DNA of 64,000 nt, taken from the NCBI GenBank assembly GCA_947253625.1, contig CAMYAB010000006.1, forward strand, positions 1 to 64,000, in the 5' to 3' direction. Origin of the DNA: an uncultured Porphyromonadaceae bacterium. Lineage in GTDB: Bacteria > Bacteroidota > Bacteroidia > Bacteroidales > Porphyromonadaceae. The position numbers were made by a program, and so were the translations under genes. This document shows, piece by piece, positions 53,089 to 61,481 of this stretch; position 1 is the first letter of the stretch; every line of letters begins with the position of its first letter. The notes beneath the pieces were generated by a model. That model did no database searches and was not told the DNA's origin. It was given only the letters and a program-made list of their open reading frames with translations.

Positions 53089-54237
53089 ATGAAAAAAATA
53101 GTACGATTAGTAACTTCTTCCGGGGCTTTTGATCAGATTAAAGGGCAACCGAAGTATTTAGGATGTAATGGCTATGAGGTAGTCGGTGTTTCAGGTCCAC
53201 CTGCGGAGTTATCAGAGAAAGTAGCTAGGAGAGAAGGCTTCCGAACGATTGTTATTCCTAATTTAGTTCGACCAATTAGCATCTGCAACGACCTAAAAGC
53301 ATTATTCCAATTAATCAAAATCATAAGAGAGGAAAAGCCCTTGATCGTTCATGCAAACACTCCAAAAGCATCACTCTTGGGGATGTTAGCGGCTTGGTGG
53401 TGCAGAGTACCTCATCGGATCTATACGGTTACAGGACTTAGGTTTGAGACGAGTACCGGACCCTTTAGATGGTTGTTGGTAACGATGGAGAAGATTACTT
53501 GTTCATGTGCCACCAAGGTGATTCCGGAGGGAGATGGGGTTGCAGAGACGCTAAGAAGAAACAACATCACCCAAAAACCGCTTAAAAAGATCTTGAACGG
53601 TAATGTAAACGGTATAGATCTTGACCATTTCAAAAGGACAAGGAACGTTATTAAAGAAGCTGATCAAATTATCAAGAAGTTTGGGGGAGTGTATCGATTT
53701 GTCTTTGTAGGACGTATTGTTAAGGACAAAGGACTTATAGAGTTGGTGACTGCGTTTGAGCAGTTTCAAGAGAAGTATCTCGATGCAAGGCTATTCCTTG
53801 TGGGCAAGATGGAGCCGGAGTTGGATCCACTGCCCAAGGATATCCTTGATATTATTAAGAATAATGATGGCATCATTGAAGTAGGGTGGCAAGATGATGT
53901 GCGTCCTTGGTTGGTGGCTTCGAATGCTCTGTTCCTACCTAGTTATCGCGAAGGCTTCCCCAACGTGGTAATACAGGCTGGGGCTATGGGGCTACCGTCA
54001 GTCGTCTCTGATATTAATGGATGCAATGAGATCATTATTGAGGGTGAAAATGGCTACATCGTACCCACTCATGATACAGAGGCACTTTATGAACGAATGC
54101 TGTGCCTCGTTGAAAACAAAGAGAAAACTGAATACATGTCCCCAAAAACGAGACCGTTGATTGAGAGCAGATACAAGCAAGAAGATGTATGGAATGCACT
54201 ACTAAAAGAATATAATTCCCTAATAGAGAATAAGTGA
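53089..54237 (+). CDS. GT4-family glycosyltransferase
   Basis: A 382-residue retaining GT-B enzyme. The N-terminal domain contains VHANTPKASLLGMLAAWW. The C-terminal nucleotide-sugar domain has FVFVGRIVKDKGL and the Ex7E signature in YREGFPNVVIQAGAMGLPSV. This resembles GTs that act just after an initiating sugar transferase in undecaprenol-linked pathways. It is immediately followed by a broken initiating transferase gene. Confidence 0.92.
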   Translation: MKKIVRLVTSSGAFDQIKGQPKYLGCNGYEVVGVSGPPAELSEKVARREGFRTIVIPNLVRPISICNDLKALFQLIKIIREEKPLIVHANTPKASLLGMLAAWWCRVPHRIYTVTGLRFETSTGPFRWLLVTMEKITCSCATKVIPEGDGVAETLRRNNITQKPLKKILNGNVNGIDLDHFKRTRNVIKEADQIIKKFGGVYRFVFVGRIVKDKGLIELVTAFEQFQEKYLDARLFLVGKMEPELDPLPKDILDIIKNNDGIIEVGWQDDVRPWLVASNALFLPSYREGFPNVVIQAGAMGLPSVVSDINGCNEIIIEGENGYIVPTHDTEALYERMLCLVENKEKTEYMSPKTRPLIESRYKQEDVWNALLKEYNSLIENK

Positions 54238-54243
54238 TGTGAT

Positions 54244-54591
54244 GTATAGAGGAGGTGGATAAAAAGGGGATTGGATTTCAGCATGGTACTGCTGGGCTTG
54301 ATCGTTTTGTCGCTCTTGCTATTAGTGGTGTATATCTGGCTAACGATTGCGAATAAGAGGGACCGGGCTATCTTTACCCAAGAGAGCCCGGGCAAGGACG
54401 AGAAGATATTTAAGTTCTATAAGTTCAAGAACATGATAGATGAGCTAGACACGGAGAGAAAACTACTTCCTGATGCCCAGCACCTAACCAAGGCAGGGCA
54501 CATTGCTCGGGAAACCTCCATTGATGAGCTACATCAGCTTTGGAATGTCCTCAAAGGAGATATGAGCCTTGAGATAGGAATGAGTACATGA
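54244..54591 (+). pseudogene. Truncated and frameshifted initiating sugar transferase
   Basis: The translation from about 54250 reads KRGLDFSMVLLGLIVLS, then a membrane segment, FTQESPGKDEKIF, and SIDELHQLWNVLKGDMSLE. These are the N-terminal and middle motifs of a WcaJ/PglC-type sugar transferase. The likely original start, ATG at 54244, is out of frame with the rest. The sequence stops just where the catalytic GPRP motif should follow, and the usual C-terminal 80 residues are missing. It is therefore a remnant. An intact homologue lies at 56689-57324. Confidence 0.75.
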
Positions 54592-54658
54592 CAGAAGGTA
54601 GTATAAAGGGGAGGAAGGAATGGCGCATTTATTTTTAACTTTGGAGTCGAGCAAAAAA

Positions 54659-54740
54659 TTTGACGGATAGAAGCAAAATGTTTCCTATAGGAAAGAGAAA
54701 TGTTTCACGGATAGAAGCGAAGGGTATCCAGTAGGAAACT
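54659..54740 (-). repeat. 22-bp minisatellite element, decayed copy E
   Basis: Units in the minus orientation occur at 54659-54674 and 54703-54718 (GACGGATAGAAGC, TTTCACGGATAGAAGC). A decayed unit at 54681-54696 and a further one near 54725 keep the 22-bp register. No TTGATTATCAA tail is found at the expected offset. It lies between two gene remnants in the 54592-54918 gap, which otherwise shows no gene. Confidence 0.6.
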
Positions 54741-54918
54741 TTTTGCCATCAGGTAACTAGTTTTTGTAGAAGTTGTATCTATTTGGCAATCATATATATA
54801 CATGTAATAACCTCACATTTAGTCTTGTCTTGGGATCGGTATTCTCATTCCACCCAAGTGTAGGATCAGCTCAGTTCACGTTTTTTGGATCTATGCCATA
54901 GAAAATCATTCCATTTGA

Positions 54919-55380
54919 GTTGCTTTTGAGCCAGGGGGTTGGATCAAGGAAATCAATAAGGATGGCAATGTGGTTAAGTATCCTTTGGAACACGATGAAA
55001 TGAAATCATTTCATGGAAAACGTGATTGCATGGCACATCCTACAGTTATGTTTAGACGTAGTTATTTTGAAAAAGCAGGGCTATATCCCACTGACTTTGT
55101 TCGGGGAGAGGACTCTATAATGTGGCTCAAAGGGTTCTTATTAAATGGCTGCAGATTTGCCAATCTGTCTGATATCCTTGTAAATATGCAGGTGGATGAA
55201 AGCTTATACAAAAGGAGATCAGGAGCACAGCAAAGCTACTCGGACTACCTATGTCGAAAGAAAATCATCAAAGAGCTGGGATTATCTAGACGCTATTATA
55301 TCATAGCATGGGCACGCTATCTACTTTTCAAGTATTCAAGCCCAACAGTGCTAAGATTGGCTTACAAATACTTCAGATAG
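54919..55380 (+). pseudogene. GT2 glycosyltransferase remnant (C-terminal part)
   Basis: In frame from 54919 the translation reads GGWIKEINKDGNVVKYPLEHDE, then MAHPTVMFRRSYFEKAGLYP, EDSIMWLKGFLLNGCRFANL and a C-terminal tail. This matches the second half of a common GT2 family of capsule loci. The N-terminal nucleotide-binding half, with PVYN- and DGSTD-type motifs, is absent and a stop codon lies at 54916. An internal start (GTG 54970) might give a 136-residue product, but it would lack the active site. Confidence 0.75.
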
Positions 55381-55447
55381 CATAATTCATAAAGAATTAC
55401 CTATTCAACGAAATTATTGTTCTTAAACATTTTACCATCCAATAAAA

Positions 55448-56662
55448 ATGAAAATACCTTTTTCTCCTCCTTATATCGATCAAGATGTGATCGACGAAGT
55501 AACAGACTCTCTTCAATCCGGGTGGATCACGACTGGTCCAAAATGCAAAGCTTTGGAAGCTGAAATCAAAGCGCTCACAGGTGCTAGGGCTGTTTTGACA
55601 GTTAATTCGTGGACCTCCGGGGCTATTCTGTGCCTCAAGTGGCTAGGTCTACAACCCGGGGACGAGGTGATCATCCCCGCTTATACCTATGCAGCCACAG
55701 CTCTTGCAGTCATACATGCCGGTGGCACACCTGTGATGGTGGATTGTGGAGAGGACTTCAATATCTCTGTGGGCGCTATCGAACGGGCTATCACCTCAAA
55801 GACCAAGGCGATCATCCCCGTAGATATAGCAGGTCTACCTTGTGACTACGAAGCGATCAATGCGCTGGTCAAGCGTGCGGACATCAGATCCATATACCAA
55901 CCAAACTCTGAGGTACAAGACAAGCTAAAGCGAATATTGGTCCTCAATGATGCTGCACACTCCATCGGAGCTAAATATTCGTCAAAAGAGATGACTGGAA
56001 GTTGTACGGATATTGCCATATTTTCTCTGCATGCGGTGAAGAATATCACAACCGCTGAAGGTGGTGCCATTTGCCTTAATCTACCTACTCCTTTTGACAA
56101 CGACTCGCTCTACACAGAGCTCCGTATGTTGTCTCTTAACTGCCAAACAAAAGATGCATTCTCCAAAACAAAGGCAGGCAATTGGCGATACGACATTATC
56201 GGTCCCGGGCTGAAGATGAACATGGCTGACATCAATGCTGCAATAGGCCTGGCTCAAATACGAAAAATAGCCTACCTACAAGCCGAACGCCAGAGAGTAT
56301 TTGATCGGTACACCAAGGCTTTAGCAAATAAGCCTTGGGCTATTCTTCCCCCAAGAGTCCTTGGCGAGCGCAGAAGTTCATGTCATATTTTTGCTCTTCG
56401 CCTCAAGGATTGTGATGAAGCTAGGCGAGATGCTATTATAGAGGAGATCTCAAAGCATGATGTAGCGGTCAATGTACACTTCATGCCTCTGCCTATGCTT
56501 TCCTACTTCAAAGGACTAGGATTTGACATTGCAGATTACCCTATCGCTTTCCATAATTACGCATCGGAGATTTCATTGCCTATTTATCCACAGTTGACGG
56601 ATGAAATGGTAGACCATGTAGTCGCAACCGTTATTAATGCTTACGAGGCTACATCCAACTAA
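55448..56662 (+). CDS. DegT/DnrJ/EryC1-family sugar aminotransferase
   Basis: A 404-residue PLP-dependent enzyme that aminates a keto-sugar nucleotide. The start FSPPYIDQDVIDEVTDSLQSGWITTGP is typical. The PLP-site Asp168 lies in LNDAAHSIGA and the Schiff-base Lys198 in HAVKNITTAEGG. The product is likely a 4-amino-4,6-dideoxy sugar nucleotide made from the 4-keto sugar of the CapD-like dehydratase at 43.7 kb. The following sugar transferase would load the product onto lipid. Intact and typical in length. Confidence 0.92.
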   Translation: MKIPFSPPYIDQDVIDEVTDSLQSGWITTGPKCKALEAEIKALTGARAVLTVNSWTSGAILCLKWLGLQPGDEVIIPAYTYAATALAVIHAGGTPVMVDCGEDFNISVGAIERAITSKTKAIIPVDIAGLPCDYEAINALVKRADIRSIYQPNSEVQDKLKRILVLNDAAHSIGAKYSSKEMTGSCTDIAIFSLHAVKNITTAEGGAICLNLPTPFDNDSLYTELRMLSLNCQTKDAFSKTKAGNWRYDIIGPGLKMNMADINAAIGLAQIRKIAYLQAERQRVFDRYTKALANKPWAILPPRVLGERRSSCHIFALRLKDCDEARRDAIIEEISKHDVAVNVHFMPLPMLSYFKGLGFDIADYPIAFHNYASEISLPIYPQLTDEMVDHVVATVINAYEATSN

Positions 56663-56688
56663 TGTAATACTCCCCTCCATCAGGATTT

Positions 56689-57324
56689 ATGAAACGACTC
56701 TTTGATCTTCTATGCAGCCTGATAGGGCTAGTCATTACGTTGCCGATTGGACTAATTGTATCCCTCTGCATCGTATTGGACTCTTCCGGTGGTGTCTTTT
56801 TTCGACAGGTACGCATAGGCAAAGGAGGGAAGCCTTTTCGAATCTACAAGTTTAGGTCAATGGCTAAAGCTCTAGAAAAAGGACGAGAGATAACGGTAGG
56901 CGCAGACGCAAGAATCACAAAAGTGGGTGCCGTGATACGAAAATACAAGATTGATGAGTTACCCCAGCTCATCAATGTCCTAGTAGGAAATATGAGTATT
57001 GTAGGGCCTCGTCCTGAAGTTCCCCACTATGTATCATTCTATACGGATAAGGAAAAAGAAGTATTTAGAGTACGCCCAGGAATTACAGATCTGGCATCTA
57101 TCCGGTTTAGAAATGAGAATGATATACTAGCAACGAAGGAGGATCCCGAGGACTATTACATCCGACATATCTTACCTGAGAAACTTTGGCTCAATCGACT
57201 TTACATAGCCCATCAAAGTTTCTGGCTAGACTTAAAGATCATATACGCCACCTTGTATGTGATTGTAACTAATGACGAAGAGAACGTTTTGAAAAAGTTC
57301 TTTGGAAACATTGTAGAAGCCTAG
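56689..57324 (+). CDS. Initiating sugar transferase (PglC/WcaJ-like)
   Basis: A 211-residue monotopic phosphoglycosyl transferase that starts repeat-unit synthesis on undecaprenyl phosphate. One N-terminal membrane helix (LLCSLIGLVITLPIGLIVSL) is followed by FFRQVRIGKGGKPFRIYKFRSM, the catalytic Asp-Glu in YKIDELPQLINVL, and VGPRPEVP. This short form corresponds to PglC. It follows the aminotransferase gene by 26 bp. It may replace the broken transferase at 54.2 kb. Confidence 0.92.
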   Translation: MKRLFDLLCSLIGLVITLPIGLIVSLCIVLDSSGGVFFRQVRIGKGGKPFRIYKFRSMAKALEKGREITVGADARITKVGAVIRKYKIDELPQLINVLVGNMSIVGPRPEVPHYVSFYTDKEKEVFRVRPGITDLASIRFRNENDILATKEDPEDYYIRHILPEKLWLNRLYIAHQSFWLDLKIIYATLYVIVTNDEENVLKKFFGNIVEA

Positions 57325-57418
57325 CAGTCCGAACAACAAGAGATATAGCTACTTGGTGTTCTGCTAACCCGCTTAGGAGATCGGAGGAGAAGGAGGGAAA
57401 GTTTGAGCGTTCAGAGAG

Positions 57419-57464
57419 AAAAGTTTGATACTTGAAAGAAAAATGTTTCCGGTATCAAACTTTT
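57419..57464. terminator. Hairpin at the end of the capsule cassette
   Basis: AAAAGTTTGATAC (57419-57431) and GTATCAAACTTTT (57452-57464) form a 13-bp stem with a 20-nt loop. It lies about 95 bp after the sugar transferase stop. The plus-strand side ends in a short T run (TTTTTG). The gap 57325-57681 otherwise shows only a candidate trpS promoter. Confidence 0.55.
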
Positions 57465-57627
57465 TGCAATCATCCGTGAGGCTCTTATCTCCTCTTTTAG
57501 TGGTCTTTGCAAGACATCTTCTATACTTAGTTGCTTCATATTTGGATCCAGTCACGTTACGCAAGTACGCTTCCTTCGATCTTAGCCTTGGTGTACTGTA
57601 TATCTGAGGGGTGTGCGTTTTTTTGCG

Positions 57628-57635
57628 TACATTTG
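57628..57635 (+). promoter_or_regulatory. Candidate -7 element for trpS
   Basis: TACATTTG matches TAnnTTTG and lies 46 nt before the trpS start codon. No good -33 element is visible. Confidence 0.4.
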
Positions 57636-57681
57636 TACTCTAAAGGATTAGACAGATATAGATATTTAGGCACCACAACAC

Positions 57682-58674
57682 ATGGAAACAGTACTGAGTG
57701 GGATCCGCCCGACGGGTAACCTGCACTTGGGTAACTACTTTGGAGCTGTGAAGAGCTTCCTAAAGATGCAAGATGAGTACGATTGCTTCTTCTTTATCGC
57801 AGATTGGCACTCTCTGACAACACACCCCCACCCCGCCAATATCGTCAAGAGTACTCGCACGATACTGGCAGAGTATCTGGCGTGCGGACTGGATCCCGAA
57901 AAGGCAACACTCTACGTGCAGAGTGATGTCCGTGAGGTGCTGGAGCTCTACCTCTACCTCAATATGAATGCGTACCTAGGGGAGTTGGAGCGCACGACGA
58001 GCTTCAAGGACAAGGCACGCAAGCAACCCAACAACGTCAACGCCGGTCTCCTCACCTACCCTACCCTGATGGCCGCAGACATCCTGATGTTCAAGGCCAA
58101 CAAGGTACCGGTGGGCAAGGATCAGGAGCAAAATATGGAGATGGCGCGCAAGTTTGCACGTCGATTCAACCAGATCTACGAGGTGGACTTTTTTCCGGAG
58201 CCGGCGTCATTCAGCTTCGGGCCGGAGGCACTCAAGATTCCCGGCTTGGACGGCTCGGGCAAGATGGGCAAGAGTGAGGGCAATGCCCTCTACCTGGTCG
58301 ATGACCCCAAGGAGATCCGCAAAAAGGTCATGCGTGCAGTCACAGACAGCGGTCCCACAGAGCCCAACAGTGTGAAGCCGGAGCCGATCGAGAACCTCTT
58401 CACATTCTTGCGGATTGCCTCATCGGAGGAGACCTACAATTACTTCAACGAGGCCTACAACAACTGCACAATCCGCTACGGTGACCTAAAGAAACAGCTG
58501 GCCGAGGATATTGTGGCCCTCTGTGCACCTATACGGGAGCGAATCCTGGAGTATTCGGCGGATGTGGACTTTTTGGAAAAAGTGGCTAAGCAGGGAGCCG
58601 AAAAAGCGCGAGAGCGTGCATCGGAGACCGTGAAAAAGGTGCGTGAGATCGTCGGTTTTCAGCCACAACGATGA
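57682..58674 (+). CDS. trpS: Tryptophanyl-tRNA synthetase
   Basis: A 330-residue cytosolic class I enzyme charging tRNA-Trp. The HIGH-equivalent GNLHLGNYFGA is at 12-22 and the KMSKS equivalent is KMGKSEG. YPTLMAADILMFKANKVPVGKDQEQ gives the tryptophan-binding and dimer region. GC content returns to that of the flanking housekeeping DNA here, marking the right edge of the AT-rich cassette. Confidence 0.96.
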   Translation: METVLSGIRPTGNLHLGNYFGAVKSFLKMQDEYDCFFFIADWHSLTTHPHPANIVKSTRTILAEYLACGLDPEKATLYVQSDVREVLELYLYLNMNAYLGELERTTSFKDKARKQPNNVNAGLLTYPTLMAADILMFKANKVPVGKDQEQNMEMARKFARRFNQIYEVDFFPEPASFSFGPEALKIPGLDGSGKMGKSEGNALYLVDDPKEIRKKVMRAVTDSGPTEPNSVKPEPIENLFTFLRIASSEETYNYFNEAYNNCTIRYGDLKKQLAEDIVALCAPIRERILEYSADVDFLEKVAKQGAEKARERASETVKKVREIVGFQPQR

Positions 58675-58739
58675 GCCACGAGGGGAGATAAAAGCAGAAA
58701 AAAATCAACAACCTACCTATTTTTATACACAGACAGACA

Positions 58740-59162
58740 ATGAACGGAGTAATGAACGAAAACATGATCAGCGGACGGGTGATCCACATCATGGAGCCAA
58801 TCTCGGGAGATAGCAAGAGACGCCCCGGAGAGAAGTGGCACCGCCAAGAGTACGTACTCGAGACCCAGGAGGAGTACCCCAAGCAGGTTTGCTTTGAGCT
58901 ATGGGGCGAGGACCGCATCAAGCAGGCCAATATCCAGATGGGTGACTATATCACGGTGAGCTTTAGCCTACAGAGTCGCGAGTACAACGGTCGCTGGTAC
59001 ACCAGTGTGCGTGGCAAATTTGTGACCAAGGGTGAGCCTGCCGGCATGATGCAGGGGCAAGGCGTCGGGATGCCACAGCAGCCGGCCGCTCCCATGGGTG
59101 GAATGCCAAGCACCAACAACAACTTTGGTGGGCAGGACGCCAACGATGATCTGCCGTTCTGA
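58740..59162 (+). CDS. DUF3127 protein (SSB-like OB fold)
   Basis: A 140-residue protein. Residues about 8-100 resemble DUF3127, a Bacteroidetes OB-fold family (SGRVIHIMEP...VCFELWGEDRIKQANIQMGD). A glycine/methionine/proline-rich linker follows, and the C-terminus ends DDLPF, the acidic tip typical of single-stranded-DNA-binding proteins that recruits partner proteins. A role in DNA metabolism is therefore likely but not proven. A second ATG 12 nt downstream is an alternative start. It lies 65 bp after trpS. Confidence 0.75.
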   Translation: MNGVMNENMISGRVIHIMEPISGDSKRRPGEKWHRQEYVLETQEEYPKQVCFELWGEDRIKQANIQMGDYITVSFSLQSREYNGRWYTSVRGKFVTKGEPAGMMQGQGVGMPQQPAAPMGGMPSTNNNFGGQDANDDLPF

Positions 59163-59520
59163 CACCCGACCCGGCAGCCGGTCGGCATCGACACCCCTTC
59201 CCTGAGGGAGAAGGGTGACAAGGACAGTCGACCCCGGGGCCAATGATCCACTCCAAGGACTCCGGATGGTACCCCTGAGGTGCCATCCGGAGGGTCCGGG
59301 AGAGTGAAGGGCATATCGGAGAGGACGGAGGGAAACCGATAGCGGAGGAGGGACTGTGGCTTTGGGAAAAGCCACCCAAATCTCCCCACCCACAATGGGA
59401 CAAAAGGGGAAAAACAGAGACACGACACCCCGACAAAGAGACAAAGTGCGGTGGGTATTTTGACCGGAGCTACTTTTATAAAAACACAACCTACAACTTG
59501 GCGCACAGTGCGCAGACATC
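59163..59520. other. Gap with one long hairpin, no gene seen
   Basis: A 358-bp interval. A strong inverted repeat (GGACTCCGGATGGTACC to GGTGCCATCCGGAGGGTCC, 59257-59297) lies in the middle without a T tract. A long minus-strand open frame crosses the gap and the DUF3127 gene, but looks like an antisense artefact. No promoter consensus was found before the next gene. Confidence 0.5.
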
Positions 59521-61473
59521 ATGGGATTCAAGGAAGTGATGGCCTTTAGGCAAAATGGAGAAATAGAAAAAGCCCTGGAAGTGGCACTCAAAGATGTAGA
59601 TGAGAAGCTGGACCAATGGTCTGCGGCGGCACTCTTTTGGGTACTGAGGGATCTGGCGACCGCCCGCATCGAAAACGGAGAGAGCAAAGCGGCGGAGAGC
59701 TGCGTCCCCAAAATGAGAGAAATGATCCCACACATGGGTCCCACAGCCGGCATGGCCGAAGAGGCACTCCAAAAGATAGAGCAGGAGATCATCCCTCACT
59801 ATGCCGAACTGACAGAGCTCACCCAATCGCTCCGGAAAGAGAAAAACAAGTACAAGCGTCGAGAACTCCTGAACCAAGCCTATGAGCAGATCCTGTCGTG
59901 GCAAGAGGAGGCAAACCTGGACCATCGCCTGCACGAGCAGGTGACGGAGGTCATTGTACAGTATCTGGAGCAAAAAAAGGGGGTCCTCTCGGCTGATGAG
60001 TACAGTGCGGCACTGGCACTGTATGCCGGTCTGGAGCGACCGCAGAGATCCGACCTGCATATCCGCGCTCTACAGCTGGCACTGGAGGGGAAGCGGATGC
60101 ATCGGCGACGGCTGTCGCTACTGGACTTTGTCCAAAAGTGGGATGTACGACACTGCATGACCGATCGGCTCTGGAAACGCTCCGATCGGAAGCATGCCCA
60201 ATCCACGGCCGAAGAGACACTCCACGAGCTGGTACTGGAGGACCTAGACCTGGGACGAGACAAAGTATCTCCGGAAGCCTACTTTTTGCTCAACGAGGCG
60301 GAGCGGAGGCTCGAGGAGGACCTCAGTCTAGAGCTGACCAAAGCTCGTGTACTGACTCTGGAGAAAAAGCGAGAGGAGGCAATGACGCTGTATCAAAAAG
60401 CTCTGGTATATGTGACCCACGAAGCACGGAGCTGGTACGAGTATGGAGAGCTACTAGATGACAAGATCCTCAAGCGGTCGGCCTACGCCAAGGCACTCAA
60501 GACAGAGGCCGACGACTACCAAGACTACCTACTGGACCTAAGGCTGGCCTTTGCCTCCCTGCTCATAGAGGAGGGGCTGAGTACTCATGCCCTGAGGGAA
60601 CTCAATATCTACGCTCAGCTATCCGGCGAAAAAGGACAGGACAAAGCACCTCTCTACGACGACCTACTGAGGCAAATACCTCCTGAGACAAAACCGGACG
60701 AAAACAACAAGGACTTTTACTACCCCGCATCCCGAGAGATCGATGAGCATATCTATGCTACGCTGGAGTGGACCCCAATGGTGGTAATGGACGTGATGGC
60801 GATAAAGGTACGTCATCCCCAAAAGATGATCCAACCTATGATCAAACTACGCGGTACGGACGGTCGCTATGCACTTGCCGGCACTCGTGAGACCGGAGTC
60901 CTGCCCGGAGACAATAGGGGACGGCTCTACCAAGTAAAGCTGGTGGAGCGCACAGGCCAACCTCTACGTGCCGTCCTCATCAGGCCCCTCGATGCAGACC
61001 CGAAAGCACTGTTTCCGACCGAGTATGGCTACATCACCGGATACCATACAGAGCTGAGAGCGTTTCATGTAATTACGGCCAAAAGCAGGCACCACTACCT
61101 ACCCGGAAATGCCGATGATTACAAGGTGGGAGACTTTGTGAACTACATCCTATTCCTCGAAAAGACAGCCGGTGGCATACGTGAATACTTGATCCTGGCC
61201 GAAAAGGCAGATCGTGACAAGGCCTTGGCCGTCTACCCCATCGTCCGAGCAGTGGTGGCACAGATATACGAGAGCAACATCTACATCGTGACCGACGATG
61301 GACTCCAAGGGAGCTTCCCCTCCGAGATCGCACCCTATGAGCTTGCGGTAGGCGAAGTGTGCGCACTGCGAGGCTTTGTGTTCAAGAAAAAAAATAGAGA
61401 GAGCGGAGTGTCCCAAGAGTGTTTTGTGACACTATCCATGGAGCCACTTCCGCCCGAACTTTTACAAGACTGA
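59521..61473 (+). CDS. Large TPR-like protein of unknown function
   Basis: A 650-residue cytosolic-looking protein (no signal peptide, no membrane segment). The N-terminal 400 residues are mostly helical, with TPR-like units (AFRQNGEIEKALEVALKDV, EKKREEAMTLYQKALVYVTHEARSWYEYGELLDD). The last 220 residues look beta-rich, possibly two OB-like segments (VARPLDADPKALF-like and VRAVVAQIYESNIYIVTDDGLQGSFP). Neither end gives a recognised enzyme motif. It is followed 8 bp later by nspC, so the two may share a transcript. Similar proteins sometimes accompany stress or defence genes, but there is no such gene here. Confidence 0.55.
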   Translation: MGFKEVMAFRQNGEIEKALEVALKDVDEKLDQWSAAALFWVLRDLATARIENGESKAAESCVPKMREMIPHMGPTAGMAEEALQKIEQEIIPHYAELTELTQSLRKEKNKYKRRELLNQAYEQILSWQEEANLDHRLHEQVTEVIVQYLEQKKGVLSADEYSAALALYAGLERPQRSDLHIRALQLALEGKRMHRRRLSLLDFVQKWDVRHCMTDRLWKRSDRKHAQSTAEETLHELVLEDLDLGRDKVSPEAYFLLNEAERRLEEDLSLELTKARVLTLEKKREEAMTLYQKALVYVTHEARSWYEYGELLDDKILKRSAYAKALKTEADDYQDYLLDLRLAFASLLIEEGLSTHALRELNIYAQLSGEKGQDKAPLYDDLLRQIPPETKPDENNKDFYYPASREIDEHIYATLEWTPMVVMDVMAIKVRHPQKMIQPMIKLRGTDGRYALAGTRETGVLPGDNRGRLYQVKLVERTGQPLRAVLIRPLDADPKALFPTEYGYITGYHTELRAFHVITAKSRHHYLPGNADDYKVGDFVNYILFLEKTAGGIREYLILAEKADRDKALAVYPIVRAVVAQIYESNIYIVTDDGLQGSFPSEIAPYELAVGEVCALRGFVFKKKNRESGVSQECFVTLSMEPLPPELLQD

Positions 61474-61481
61474 CCCCACCT

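Noticed and set aside
54970..55380. A functional 136-residue glycosyltransferase
   Set aside because: The upstream in-frame sequence continues the GT2 homology to about 54919, where it is cut. The catalytic N-terminal half is missing, so this is a remnant.
58968..59792. 274-codon minus-strand open frame over the DUF3127 and TPR genes
   Set aside because: It overlaps two real plus-strand genes and has a low-complexity, signal-free translation without recognisable domains.
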